This document shows positions 1 through 5,277 of a DNA stretch of 6,240 bases, piece after piece; within the stretch, counting starts at the first letter, position 1, and the number at the start of each line of letters is the position of its first letter. The stretch is from assembly GCA_003854995.1 (NCBI GenBank), contig RQOI01000651.1, positions 1 through 6,240 on the forward strand, read 5' to 3'. The notes below the pieces were generated by a model. That model did no database searches, was not told where the DNA came from, and saw nothing but the letters and a program-made list of their open reading frames with translations. The DNA comes from Candidatus Zhuqueibacterota bacterium. Lineage in GTDB: Bacteria > Zhuqueibacterota > Zhuqueibacteria > Residuimicrobiales > Krinioviventaceae. The translations under genes and the position numbers were made by a program.

Positions 1-2
1 TC

Positions 3-398
3 ATCGGCTGGCGTGGAATCGATGCGAAAGAATCTCCAGTTTCCGTAATACCCCATGCTGATGTCTTGATTACGGCACTGTTCGAAACAGTGAGTGGTGT
101 GGCGCAAAAGACTGAATCTGACAGAATTGTCATGCGAAACGCCTATCCGAATCCTTGCAACGCCGAGACAACTATAGAATTTTACATCGGAAAAGAGCAA
201 GATGTGCAACTGAGCGTATTTGATGTGCGCGGACGGAGAGTCAAAACCATTATAGCGGGCAGGATAGCAGCGGGGCAGCATTCCTTTTCATGGGATGGAT
301 TGAATGATGGGGACAAGGCTGTTGCGAGTGGGGTTTATTTTTTGCGGTTGAGGGCTGGTGAGGAGTGTCGACAGCAAAAGATTGTGCGTGTTGATTGA
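3..398 (+). CDS. C-terminal end of a secreted protein with a type IX-like sorting tail (5' truncated)
   Basis: The reading frame is open from the first bases of the window to a TGA at 396-398, so this is the last 131 codons of a longer gene; the TTG at 66 is not a credible start. The final ~85 residues form an FlgD-like Ig fold or T9SS type A sorting domain. They open with NAYPNPCNAETTI, continue with a VFDVRGRRV strand-turn and a WDGLNDGDKAVASGVY segment, and close with a basic strand ending KIVRVD. Family knowledge: such tails direct Sec-exported proteins to the outer membrane or cell surface in FCB-group bacteria and are removed or anchored on the way out. The passenger domain lies outside the window, so its function is unknown. 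The 45 residues before the tail show no motif I recognise. The following gap shows no convincing terminator. Confidence 0.85.
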   Translation: MGWRGIDAKESPVSVIPHADVLITALFETVSGVAQKTESDRIVMRNAYPNPCNAETTIEFYIGKEQDVQLSVFDVRGRRVKTIIAGRIAAGQHSFSWDGLNDGDKAVASGVYFLRLRAGEECRQQKIVRVD

Positions 399-549
399 TT
401 TGGGGATCATATGGCAGGGTCGGAATGCCAGGAGTAAATTGTGGATACCTTGTTTGCCTGCTGATTATTATGCATTAAAAACTCGATATTTAACTCTTTC
501 CCTTATTCTGTAATTTGAAAGTTATTTAAACAAATTACAGAGATAATTA
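399..549. other. AT-rich intergenic spacer
   Basis: There is no open frame of note between the secreted protein and the ATPase remnant. The spacer holds a weak 5-bp hairpin (TGGCA 412-416 with TGCCA 426-430, no T-run after it) and the inverted repeat at 507-541, listed separately. The A/T content rises sharply from about 465 onward. Confidence 0.6.
507..541. repeat. 11-bp perfect inverted repeat, possible operator
   Basis: TCTGTAATTTG at 507-517 is the exact reverse complement of CAAATTACAGA at 531-541, with a 13-nt A/T-rich loop between them. No T-run follows on either strand, so it is not an intrinsic terminator. It ends 8 bp before the predicted -35 box of the ATPase remnant, which is a typical place for a dimeric regulator to bind. 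Assigning it as an operator is inference. It could also be a scar of mobile DNA. Confidence 0.5.
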
Positions 550-578
550 TTGACAATCGGATTACTTTTTCTTATGTT
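550..578 (+). promoter_or_regulatory. Predicted sigma70-type promoter of the ATPase remnant
   Basis: A perfect -35 hexamer TTGACA (550-555) is followed after exactly 17 bp by TATGTT (573-578), a four-of-six match to TATAAT. The expected transcription start near 585 leaves only about 13 nt of leader before the ATG at 598, so the AAAAGGTG at 584-591 would sit at the very 5' end of the message. Bacteroidota-type promoters use a different -7 element, so the call assumes an ordinary housekeeping sigma factor. Confidence 0.4.
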
Positions 579-597
579 AGTGCAAAAGGTGAAAAGG

Positions 598-1492
598 ATG
601 TCACAGCATTATATCGAACGTACTATAACCAAAAAGATAATTGCCTATCTGCAGAAATTTCCAGCGGTCGCGATATTGGGACCGCGCCAAGTTGGCAAAT
701 CAACCTTGGCAAAAAAAATTGTCGCTGGTTGGAAAGAAGCGGTTTATCTGGATTTGGAATCAGCTGCAGACAGACAGAAATTGACCAATCCAGACGTCTA
801 CTTTGAACTCCAGAAAAATCGTCTCATTTGTCTGGCGTGAAAATTTTATTCAAACATTTTTGGAACGACATATTCCACAACTTGGATTTCAAATTCCGGC
901 CGAAACATTACGCCGACTCTGGAGAATGTGTTCACACATGCACGGGCAGGTTGCTAACCTGTCCAATCTAGGACAATCACTCGGCGTTAGCCACACGACA
1001 ATTCGAGCCTATCTTGATCTATTGTCACATACATTTATGATCCGTTTGCTCTCACCTTTTTCCGGCAACCCTAAAAAACGGCTTATACGCTCACCAAAGT
1101 TGTATATTCGTGATTCCGGCATACTACACGCATTGCTTGGCCTGGAATCGTTCGAGGACTTGATGGGACATCATCTATACGGTGCATCTTGGGAGGGTGC
1201 AGTTGTTGAGAATATTATCACTAGTTTTCCTCGCTGGACTCCCACTTTCTATCGCACGAGTGATGGCACCGAATTGGACCTTGTACTGGAAAAAGGTAAA
1301 AAGCGTCTTGTATTTGAATGTATTGCAACGAAAGCACCGGAATTGACAAAGGGTTTTTGGAATTCAATCAAGCAACTCGAACCCAATTCTGCGTTTATTG
1401 TCGCGCCTGTTGATGAAGAGTACCCTCTTGACAAAAAAGTCAGTGTTGTATCGTTGAACAAGATTAGTGAACTTGCAAAAATATTTAGCTAA
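598..1492 (+). pseudogene. AAA_14/DUF4143 family ATPase, disrupted by an internal deletion and frameshift
   Basis: The start is ATG 598, preceded by AAAAGG (584-589) at 8 nt. The first 79 codons encode the N-terminal AAA_14 P-loop ATPase part, with Walker A GPRQVGKST at residues 28-36 and the conserved YLDLE strand. The frame then runs into TGA at 838-840, just where Walker B (ICLDE) should finish. A second frame, sensible from about 824 to the TAA at 1490-1492 (222 codons), starts at the family's SFxWRENFI motif and carries the rest. That rest is a helix-turn-helix-like segment (LGVSHTTIRAYLDLL), the DUF4143 core (PKLYIRDSGILHALLG, then SWEGAVVENI) and a nuclease-fold tail (ELDLVLEKGKK, then VAPVDEEYPL). 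From memory of the family's ~390-residue length, about 85-95 residues are missing: Walker B, the sensor GSAS segment and the arginine-bearing region. ATP hydrolysis should therefore be lost. Low G/C content compared with the genes to the right suggests transfer, as is common in this family. Its cellular role is poorly known. Confidence 0.88.
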
Positions 1493-1595
1493 CTCACTGG
1501 CCTAGTTTAATATTATCTTTGCAAAGACCGCAAACAACATAGATATTGACTCATCTGTGAAAATTTGCGGTCTTATGAATCCGAAATATAATCTC
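1493..1595. other. Convergent intergenic gap
   Basis: This short gap separates the ATPase remnant (+) from the end of tldE (-). Its only visible structure is the inverted repeat at 1524-1574. I see no T-run terminator for either gene. Confidence 0.6.
1524..1574. repeat. 11-bp perfect inverted repeat with a 29-nt loop between convergent genes
   Basis: AAGACCGCAAA (1524-1534) is exactly mirrored by TTTGCGGTCTT (1564-1574). Its position between two converging genes would suit a bidirectional transcription end or a stem that protects mRNA 3' ends. The long loop and lack of a U-run on either strand argue against a standard intrinsic terminator. Confidence 0.5.
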
Positions 1596-2915
1596 TCAAA
1601 CTCCCGACACCACCACGTCCATAAACACCAAACTCGGCATTCGCCAGCTGCTGTAGGTCCACGAATCATTCGCCAGATCGGCCAGCTTTTTCCAGAATTC
1701 GAGATGATTGTCAGCAATATTCATCTCCGCCACCGCCTGCGTCAGCTCGCCATTTTCGAACAGGGTGCCGGTGATGCCGATAGAGAAATCGCCGGTATTC
1801 GAATTGGAATTGCCGCCGATAAAACCATTGATCAGAATGCCGCGTCCCAGATCTCGCATGATCTCCTGAACAGAGCGTTTGCCGGGCGGCAAAATCAGGT
1901 TGGATGTGCCGCCCGTGGTTGGCTGCACGCCCAGCTTGCGACTGCGATACCAGTCGATAAAATACTCCTGCAAAACGCCGTTTTCAATCATGGTTCGCTT
2001 TTTCGTTGCAAAGCCATCGCCGTCATATAAGCGACTGCCGAGGCCGCCGATGATGTGAGGATCATCGATGAGCGTGAAAAGATCACTGCCGACGTGAGCT
2101 CCTTTTTTATCGAGCAGGAACGAGCGTTTTTGCTGCAACGCATTGCCACTCATGGCCGAGACAAATCCATTCAGGACATTTGCGGCAACGCGATTCTCAA
2201 TGATGACGGGCAGCGTCTCGGTCGGCAATTTTTTTCCGCCCATCAGCTCCATAGTCCTTGCAGCCGCTTTTTTGCCGATTTCCCGGCAATCGGGCAATTT
2301 TTTCAAAGAGCGATCCACGGCATAGTGATAGCCGTTCGGACGACGATCACCCTCGTCTTGCGCCGTCATTTCGGCAAAGGCAAAGCAAACCGTCGATTGC
2401 GTTTCGCCGGCAAAACCATTGGTCGTCAGAATTTTTTCTTCTTGAAATTCATCATAGACCTGCGACGTGACAGAAATGGCCTTGTCGCCGCCGGCATCGA
2501 GACAGGCGGCCTCCAGCTCTTTTGCCATGCTGTGCCGCAGTTCCGGCGTAATTTTTTCATATCCGGCATCGAATAACTGCAGATCAATAGCAGCACGGCC
2601 TCTGTAATAGCTGGGATCAGGCAGACTTCGGTATGCATCTTCTTCCAAAAGTTTCGTCGTCTCTACGGCATTCGCAATAAAGGCCTGCAATGCCTCTGTT
2701 CGCACATCCGCCGTGCTTTGCGAAGAATAACGACCGTTCACATAAATATCAATATCGACGCCCAATGTCGCAGCCTCTTTCACGGTCTCCGGCTTGTGCT
2801 GGCGATATTGCACTTCGACGAAGCGGTTTTTTGAAAAGGCAACCCGGCAGTCATCTGCGCCGGCGATCTTGGCCGTCTCCAAGACAAACTCACATAAATT
2901 CATCTCTTTGCTCAT
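1596..2915 (-). CDS. pmbA: TldE/PmbA-type partner subunit of the TldD/E metalloprotease
   Basis: This 439-residue protein is close to the usual PmbA length of about 450. Start ATG 2915-2913 is chosen because AAGGAG (2928-2923 on this strand) lies 7 nt upstream; a longer open frame upstream only overlaps tldD. The N-terminal TldD/PmbA fold spans roughly residues 5-140. The C-terminal half has the family signatures ENRVAANVLNGF (240-251), RLYDGDGFAT (295-304), a TTGGTSNLILPPG stretch (333-345) and the closing block NTGDFSIGITGTLFENGE (373-390) followed by EMNIAD. No HExxxH is present, as expected for the non-catalytic partner. In E. coli the TldD/E heterodimer threads and cleaves unfolded peptides; it matures microcin B17 and degrades CcdA. 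Residues 1-20 have no signal peptide, unlike TldD here. The gene begins 2 nt after the tldD stop, so translation is probably coupled. Confidence 0.92.
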   Translation of the reverse strand: MSKEMNLCEFVLETAKIAGADDCRVAFSKNRFVEVQYRQHKPETVKEAATLGVDIDIYVNGRYSSQSTADVRTEALQAFIANAVETTKLLEEDAYRSLPDPSYYRGRAAIDLQLFDAGYEKITPELRHSMAKELEAACLDAGGDKAISVTSQVYDEFQEEKILTTNGFAGETQSTVCFAFAEMTAQDEGDRRPNGYHYAVDRSLKKLPDCREIGKKAAARTMELMGGKKLPTETLPVIIENRVAANVLNGFVSAMSGNALQQKRSFLLDKKGAHVGSDLFTLIDDPHIIGGLGSRLYDGDGFATKKRTMIENGVLQEYFIDWYRSRKLGVQPTTGGTSNLILPPGKRSVQEIMRDLGRGILINGFIGGNSNSNTGDFSIGITGTLFENGELTQAVAEMNIADNHLEFWKKLADLANDSWTYSSWRMPSLVFMDVVVSGV

Positions 2916-2917
2916 GA

Positions 2918-4459
2918 TCACGCTCCTTGCTTTTGCACGCCGCCGACGGTCATGGATTTCACCAGACAGGTGGGCAGGCCAAATGAGACCGGCATCGATT
3001 GTCCGTCTTTGCCGCACGCGCCGGTGCCGCCTTCGTGCAGCTTGAGATCATTGGCCACCATAGTCACGTTTTGCAGCATTTTCGGACCGTTGCCCATGAT
3101 GTTGATGTCTTTGACAGGTCTGGTGAGCGCACCCTCTTCAATCATCTTGCCCTGCGACACATAAAAGGCGAAATCTCCCTCGCCGATTTTGACCTGACCG
3201 TTGCTGATGTCTTCTACATATATGCCCTTTTTGACCGACTTTATGACCTCTTCCGGCGTGCTCTTGCCGGCGAGCATATAAGTGTTTCTCATTCGCGGGA
3301 TGGGATAATGCTGATAGCTCTGTCGCCGGCCGTTGCCGGTCGGTTTGACGCCATAATGTTTCGCCGATATTCGGTCGTGCAGATAGCTGGTCAGGATGCC
3401 GTTTTCCACCAGCATGGTCGCCTGGCCCGGTACACCCTCATCATCGACATTGACCGAACCGAGTTGTCGCGGCGTTATGCCTTCGTCGATGATATTGACA
3501 AACGGCTCTGCCACCTTTTTGCCGATCATCGTCGAATAGGTCGAGATGCCCTTGCGGTTGAAATCAGCTTCCATGCCATGGCCGATCGCTTCGTGCAGCA
3601 GGATGCCGGTCACGCCAGGGCCAAGGACCACCGGCATTTCGCCGGCGGGCGGCTGCTCGGCCTCGAACAAAATGACGGCGCGGCGGACGACCTCTTCCGC
3701 CAGGCGATCGATGACGGCCGCGTTGAAATAGGAAAATTCCTGTCTGCCGCCAAAATTCCAGCCGGCGCGCTCCTGCCGGCCGTCTTTTTCCGCCACCACC
3801 GAAGCGGACAGATAGCTGCGCGGAATGAGGTCCTGAGCTTTGCTTCCGTCACTTGTCACGATCATGATCCGCTTTTGTTGATCGTGCATAGTGGCGTTCA
3901 CCTTGATGATCAGATTGGACAGGGAAAAGCATTTTTCATTCACGCTTTTCACCAGCGGAAGTTTGGCAGCGAGCGAGATGTCGCTGAAGAGAGTTTCGAG
4001 AGGGTAATAGTTTTCCGTCTCGAGTCTGAGAAAACTTTTTGCCGCGGCAGTTGGCGCGCCGTCAGCGATTGTCGCTGCCGTCGCAGCTGCAGCGAGAATC
4101 GATTCTTCGGTCAATTCCTGGGTGAAACCATATCCGGTCTGCTCCCCCTTGACGGTTCGGATGCCCACGCCCAGATCGACGCTGCCATAGGCGCGGTCAA
4201 CCTTGCCGTCCTCCAGACTCACCCAATTCGAGATGGTGTGCTCAAAGTAGATATCGGCAAAATCACCGCCTTTGGACAGCGCCTTATCCAAAGCTTTTTT
4301 GCACAGTTCATCGCTCATGCCAAACTCTGATTCAAAGAATCCGAGCGTTGCCGCACGCGCCGACTGCACCCATGCGCCAGGAATAATCCTGCTGATTGCG
4401 GCAGCCGATCCGACAGCAACAGAGGTGTTGAGAAAAGATCTTCTGCTCATGGATCTCAT
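2918..4459 (-). CDS. tldD: TldD-type zinc metalloprotease with a twin-arginine signal peptide
   Basis: The protein has 513 residues, against 481 for E. coli TldD; the excess is an N-terminal export signal. Start ATG 4459-4457 has AAGGAG 6 nt upstream (4471-4466). The signal reads SRRSFLN (5-11, a Tat motif), then a moderately hydrophobic stretch rich in Ala, Val, Ser and Gly, then SARA-ATL with likely cleavage after Ala36. The catalytic motif is HEAIGH at 289-294 (HExxxH), and Cys482 in ACGKDGQ matches the third metal ligand known from E. coli TldD. Other family blocks are PRMRNTYM (388-395), GQVKIGEGDFAFYV (421-434) and LTVGG-like MTVGG near the end. It is expected to be the catalytic half of a heterodimer with the next gene, tldE, degrading or trimming peptides. 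The Tat signal places at least this subunit outside the cytoplasm, unlike the E. coli enzyme. The promoter must lie within the A/T-rich stretch upstream, which is also the proposed origin. Confidence 0.94.
   Translation of the reverse strand: MRSMSRRSFLNTSVAVGSAAAISRIIPGAWVQSARAATLGFFESEFGMSDELCKKALDKALSKGGDFADIYFEHTISNWVSLEDGKVDRAYGSVDLGVGIRTVKGEQTGYGFTQELTEESILAAAATAATIADGAPTAAAKSFLRLETENYYPLETLFSDISLAAKLPLVKSVNEKCFSLSNLIIKVNATMHDQQKRIMIVTSDGSKAQDLIPRSYLSASVVAEKDGRQERAGWNFGGRQEFSYFNAAVIDRLAEEVVRRAVILFEAEQPPAGEMPVVLGPGVTGILLHEAIGHGMEADFNRKGISTYSTMIGKKVAEPFVNIIDEGITPRQLGSVNVDDEGVPGQATMLVENGILTSYLHDRISAKHYGVKPTGNGRRQSYQHYPIPRMRNTYMLAGKSTPEEVIKSVKKGIYVEDISNGQVKIGEGDFAFYVSQGKMIEEGALTRPVKDINIMGNGPKMLQNVTMVANDLKLHEGGTGACGKDGQSMPVSFGLPTCLVKSMTVGGVQKQGA
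2923..2928 (-). promoter_or_regulatory. Ribosome binding site of tldE
   Basis: AAGGAG on the minus strand lies 7 nt before ATG 2915 and inside the last codons of tldD. It fixes the tldE start and rules out the longer upstream frame. Confidence 0.85.
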
Positions 4460-4465
4460 GCGAGT

Positions 4466-4471
4466 CTCCTT
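4466..4471 (-). promoter_or_regulatory. Ribosome binding site of tldD
   Basis: AAGGAG on the minus strand lies 6 nt before ATG 4459. This favours Met1 over the internal ATG at residue 4; both starts keep the whole twin-arginine motif. Confidence 0.8.
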
Positions 4472-4530
4472 AAAATGACTTTAATTTTTGCTTCAAAATT
4501 AGTACGATGAGATATCAAAAGGGTTACAAC

Positions 4531-4567
4531 TATTATAATATATTAATATTTATTTAAAAAGATTATT
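4531..4567. other. Putative DNA unwinding element
   Basis: Bases 4531-4560 are all A or T, and 36 of the 37 bases to 4567 are A/T, including the 10-bp palindrome ATATTAATAT (4540-4549). It lies directly beside the first DnaA-like boxes, on the side where the unwinding element lies in E. coli oriC relative to box R1. The tldD promoter must also lie in or near it. Confidence 0.55.
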
Positions 4568-4568
4568 G

Positions 4569-4578
4569 TAGTAGAGGC
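4569..4578. other. DnaA-trio-like motif and GC-rich spacer
   Basis: Reading the plus strand towards the unwinding tract (3' to 5'), bases 4574-4569 read GAT GAT. This is two exact copies of the trio described for B. subtilis, 3'-[G/A]A[T/A]-5'. A short GGC run (4576-4578) separates them from the DnaA-like box starting at 4579. The order box, GC-rich spacer, trios, A/T tract is that of the known basal unwinding system. Two trios is few, so chance cannot be excluded. Confidence 0.45.
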
Positions 4579-4595
4579 TGTGGATATGTTGATAA
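4579..4595 (-). promoter_or_regulatory. Two tandem DnaA-box-like sites
   Basis: On the minus strand, 4587-4579 reads ATATCCACA and 4595-4587 reads TTATCAACA. Each matches TTATCCACA at 8 of 9 positions. They share one base and point the same way, like paired boxes next to an unwinding element. Confidence 0.55.
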
Positions 4596-4658
4596 GATCT
4601 TTTAGAGATCAAAATGATAATCTAATGATAATGAAAACAATGTCGTCCAGTTTTTTGG

Positions 4659-4667
4659 ATATCCACA
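4659..4667 (+). promoter_or_regulatory. DnaA-box-like site within a palindrome
   Basis: ATATCCACA matches the box at 8 of 9 positions. It overlaps the perfect 10-bp palindrome TGGATATCCA (4656-4665), so a weaker box-like sequence is also present on the other strand. Confidence 0.5.
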
Positions 4668-4684
4668 ATGGTATGTGAAATAGC

Positions 4685-4693
4685 GGTGGATAA
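4685..4693 (-). promoter_or_regulatory. DnaA-box-like site
   Basis: The minus strand reads TTATCCACC, 8 of 9 positions, with the mismatch at the last base only. Confidence 0.5.
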
Positions 4694-4751
4694 CGGGAGT
4701 GATTCTCACCATTGTTGAAAAATGGCTGCGCTTCCCTGGACAACTTGGCTT

Positions 4752-4760
4752 TCATCCACA
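4752..4760 (+). promoter_or_regulatory. DnaA-box-like site
   Basis: TCATCCACA matches the box at 8 of 9 positions, with the mismatch at position 2. Confidence 0.45.
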
Positions 4761-4809
4761 TTCAATTGACAACTTTTACAGCGCTTTTTTCCATTTGTTC
4801 AGATGCAGC

Positions 4810-4818
4810 TGTGGATAA
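4810..4818 (-). promoter_or_regulatory. Perfect DnaA box
   Basis: The minus strand reads TTATCCACA, an exact match to the high-affinity consensus. It is the last box of the cluster and lies 21 bp beyond the sxtJ stop codon. Confidence 0.65.
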
Positions 4819-4839
4819 GTGAAAGACAAACGCGCGGGA

Positions 4840-5277
4840 TCAGAATAATTTTTCATAGCGATCCGGAGATGTCTCTGTTTTGGGACGCACGATCCAGTAG
4901 CTCTGTCGATCCGGCTCTATTCTTTCATTGAGAATATCTTTTCCGGCCAGGCGCATGATCAGGCCAATGGGCGTGATGATGAAATAAAAGAGGATGGTCA
5001 GCAGGATTCGCGACATGAAATAGCCAAGCACGAGCGCGAGTCCCATCCAGAGACGATGCAGGGGATTGAGAGATGACGGGTAGGACAACGCGAGTCCCAG
5101 CAACAGGACAGCGATGCCGGCCAACCACCAGGCGCGCTGGGGCCGGCTGCTGAAAATAAAGAGCAGCGTCGCCAACAGGCCCAGCATGATGGCCATGGTG
5201 AGACCAAATTTTTTCAGACCGCGGCGAGAGTGATCCAGGCGCGCCAGGCCGCTGCGAACGTCGCTAATCAAGCTCAT
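4840..5277 (-). CDS. SxtJ-family membrane protein
   Basis: This 145-residue protein starts at ATG 5277, which overlaps the upstream carbamoyltransferase stop by 14 nt; a TTG at 5307 would add ten residues and a longer overlap. A short basic N-terminus (RSGLARLDHSRRGLKKFG) is followed by three hydrophobic segments at about 24-42, 49-66 and 77-109. The third ends in the family hallmark FYFIITPIGLIMRLAGKD (97-114), and a polar tail with SYWIVR (126-131) follows. These features fit the SxtJ family, named after a gene of the saxitoxin cluster whose product has no proven function. It typically sits right after a carbamoyltransferase gene, as here. Inference: it helps that enzyme at the inner membrane. 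A small SxtK-like (DUF5989) protein often follows in such operons, but none is visible downstream. Confidence 0.85.
   Translation of the reverse strand: MSLISDVRSGLARLDHSRRGLKKFGLTMAIMLGLLATLLFIFSSRPQRAWWLAGIAVLLLGLALSYPSSLNPLHRLWMGLALVLGYFMSRILLTILFYFIITPIGLIMRLAGKDILNERIEPDRQSYWIVRPKTETSPDRYEKLF

Larger units (their letters stand above)
4481..4839. other. Candidate chromosomal replication origin (oriC-like region)
   Basis: This non-coding stretch lies between the tldD start and the sxtJ stop and has no credible open frame on either strand. From left to right it holds an A/T-only tract (4531-4560), a TAGTAG trio-like run, a GGC spacer, and then six 9-mers matching the DnaA box TTATCCACA at 8 or 9 of 9 positions, between 4579 and 4818. 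With equal base frequencies, matches with at most one mismatch on either strand should occur about 0.08 times in this length, so six is a strong excess. Family knowledge: bacterial origins combine DnaA-box clusters with an adjacent unwinding element. Against the call, no dnaA, dnaN, rpmH or gidA is visible, and genes on both sides run on the minus strand. A DnaA-titrating or DnaA-regulated site is the main alternative. Confidence 0.65.

Noticed and set aside
412..430. Small hairpin TGGCA/TGCCA after the first gene as a terminator
   Set aside because: The stem is only 5 bp with a 9-nt loop and no T-run follows.
440..448. TGTGGATAC, an 8-of-9 DnaA-box match in the left spacer
   Set aside because: It is a single isolated site far from the cluster and is compatible with chance.
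803..840. Programmed frameshifting to join the two ATPase frames
   Set aside because: A frameshift would not restore Walker B and the roughly 90 missing residues, so a deletion is the simpler reading.
1557..2576. Plus-strand open frames of 157 and 173 codons opposite tldE
   Set aside because: Their translations are low-complexity shadows of tldE in the reverse frame, and the tldE motifs account for the region.
2999..4330. A 443-codon open frame on the plus strand opposite tldD
   Set aside because: It is antisense to a gene with intact HExxxH and family motifs, has no ribosome binding site that I could see and encodes no recognisable domain. It is a shadow of the G/C-rich coding bias.
4613..4632. 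Two copies of AATGATAAT with an 11-bp period, considered as an iteron array
   Set aside because: Only two copies are present, in A/T-rich DNA, so it is too short to call an array; it may still be part of the origin-like region.
4709..4725. CCATT/AATGG hairpin in the origin-like region
   Set aside because: A 5-bp stem without a T-run in A/T-rich DNA is too weak to call a terminator or regulatory RNA.
4770..4800. A 10-codon minus-strand frame starting MEKSAV, considered as a missing SxtK-like partner
   Set aside because: It stops after ten residues and has no hydrophobic segment, so it does not resemble the roughly 50-residue DUF5989 protein.
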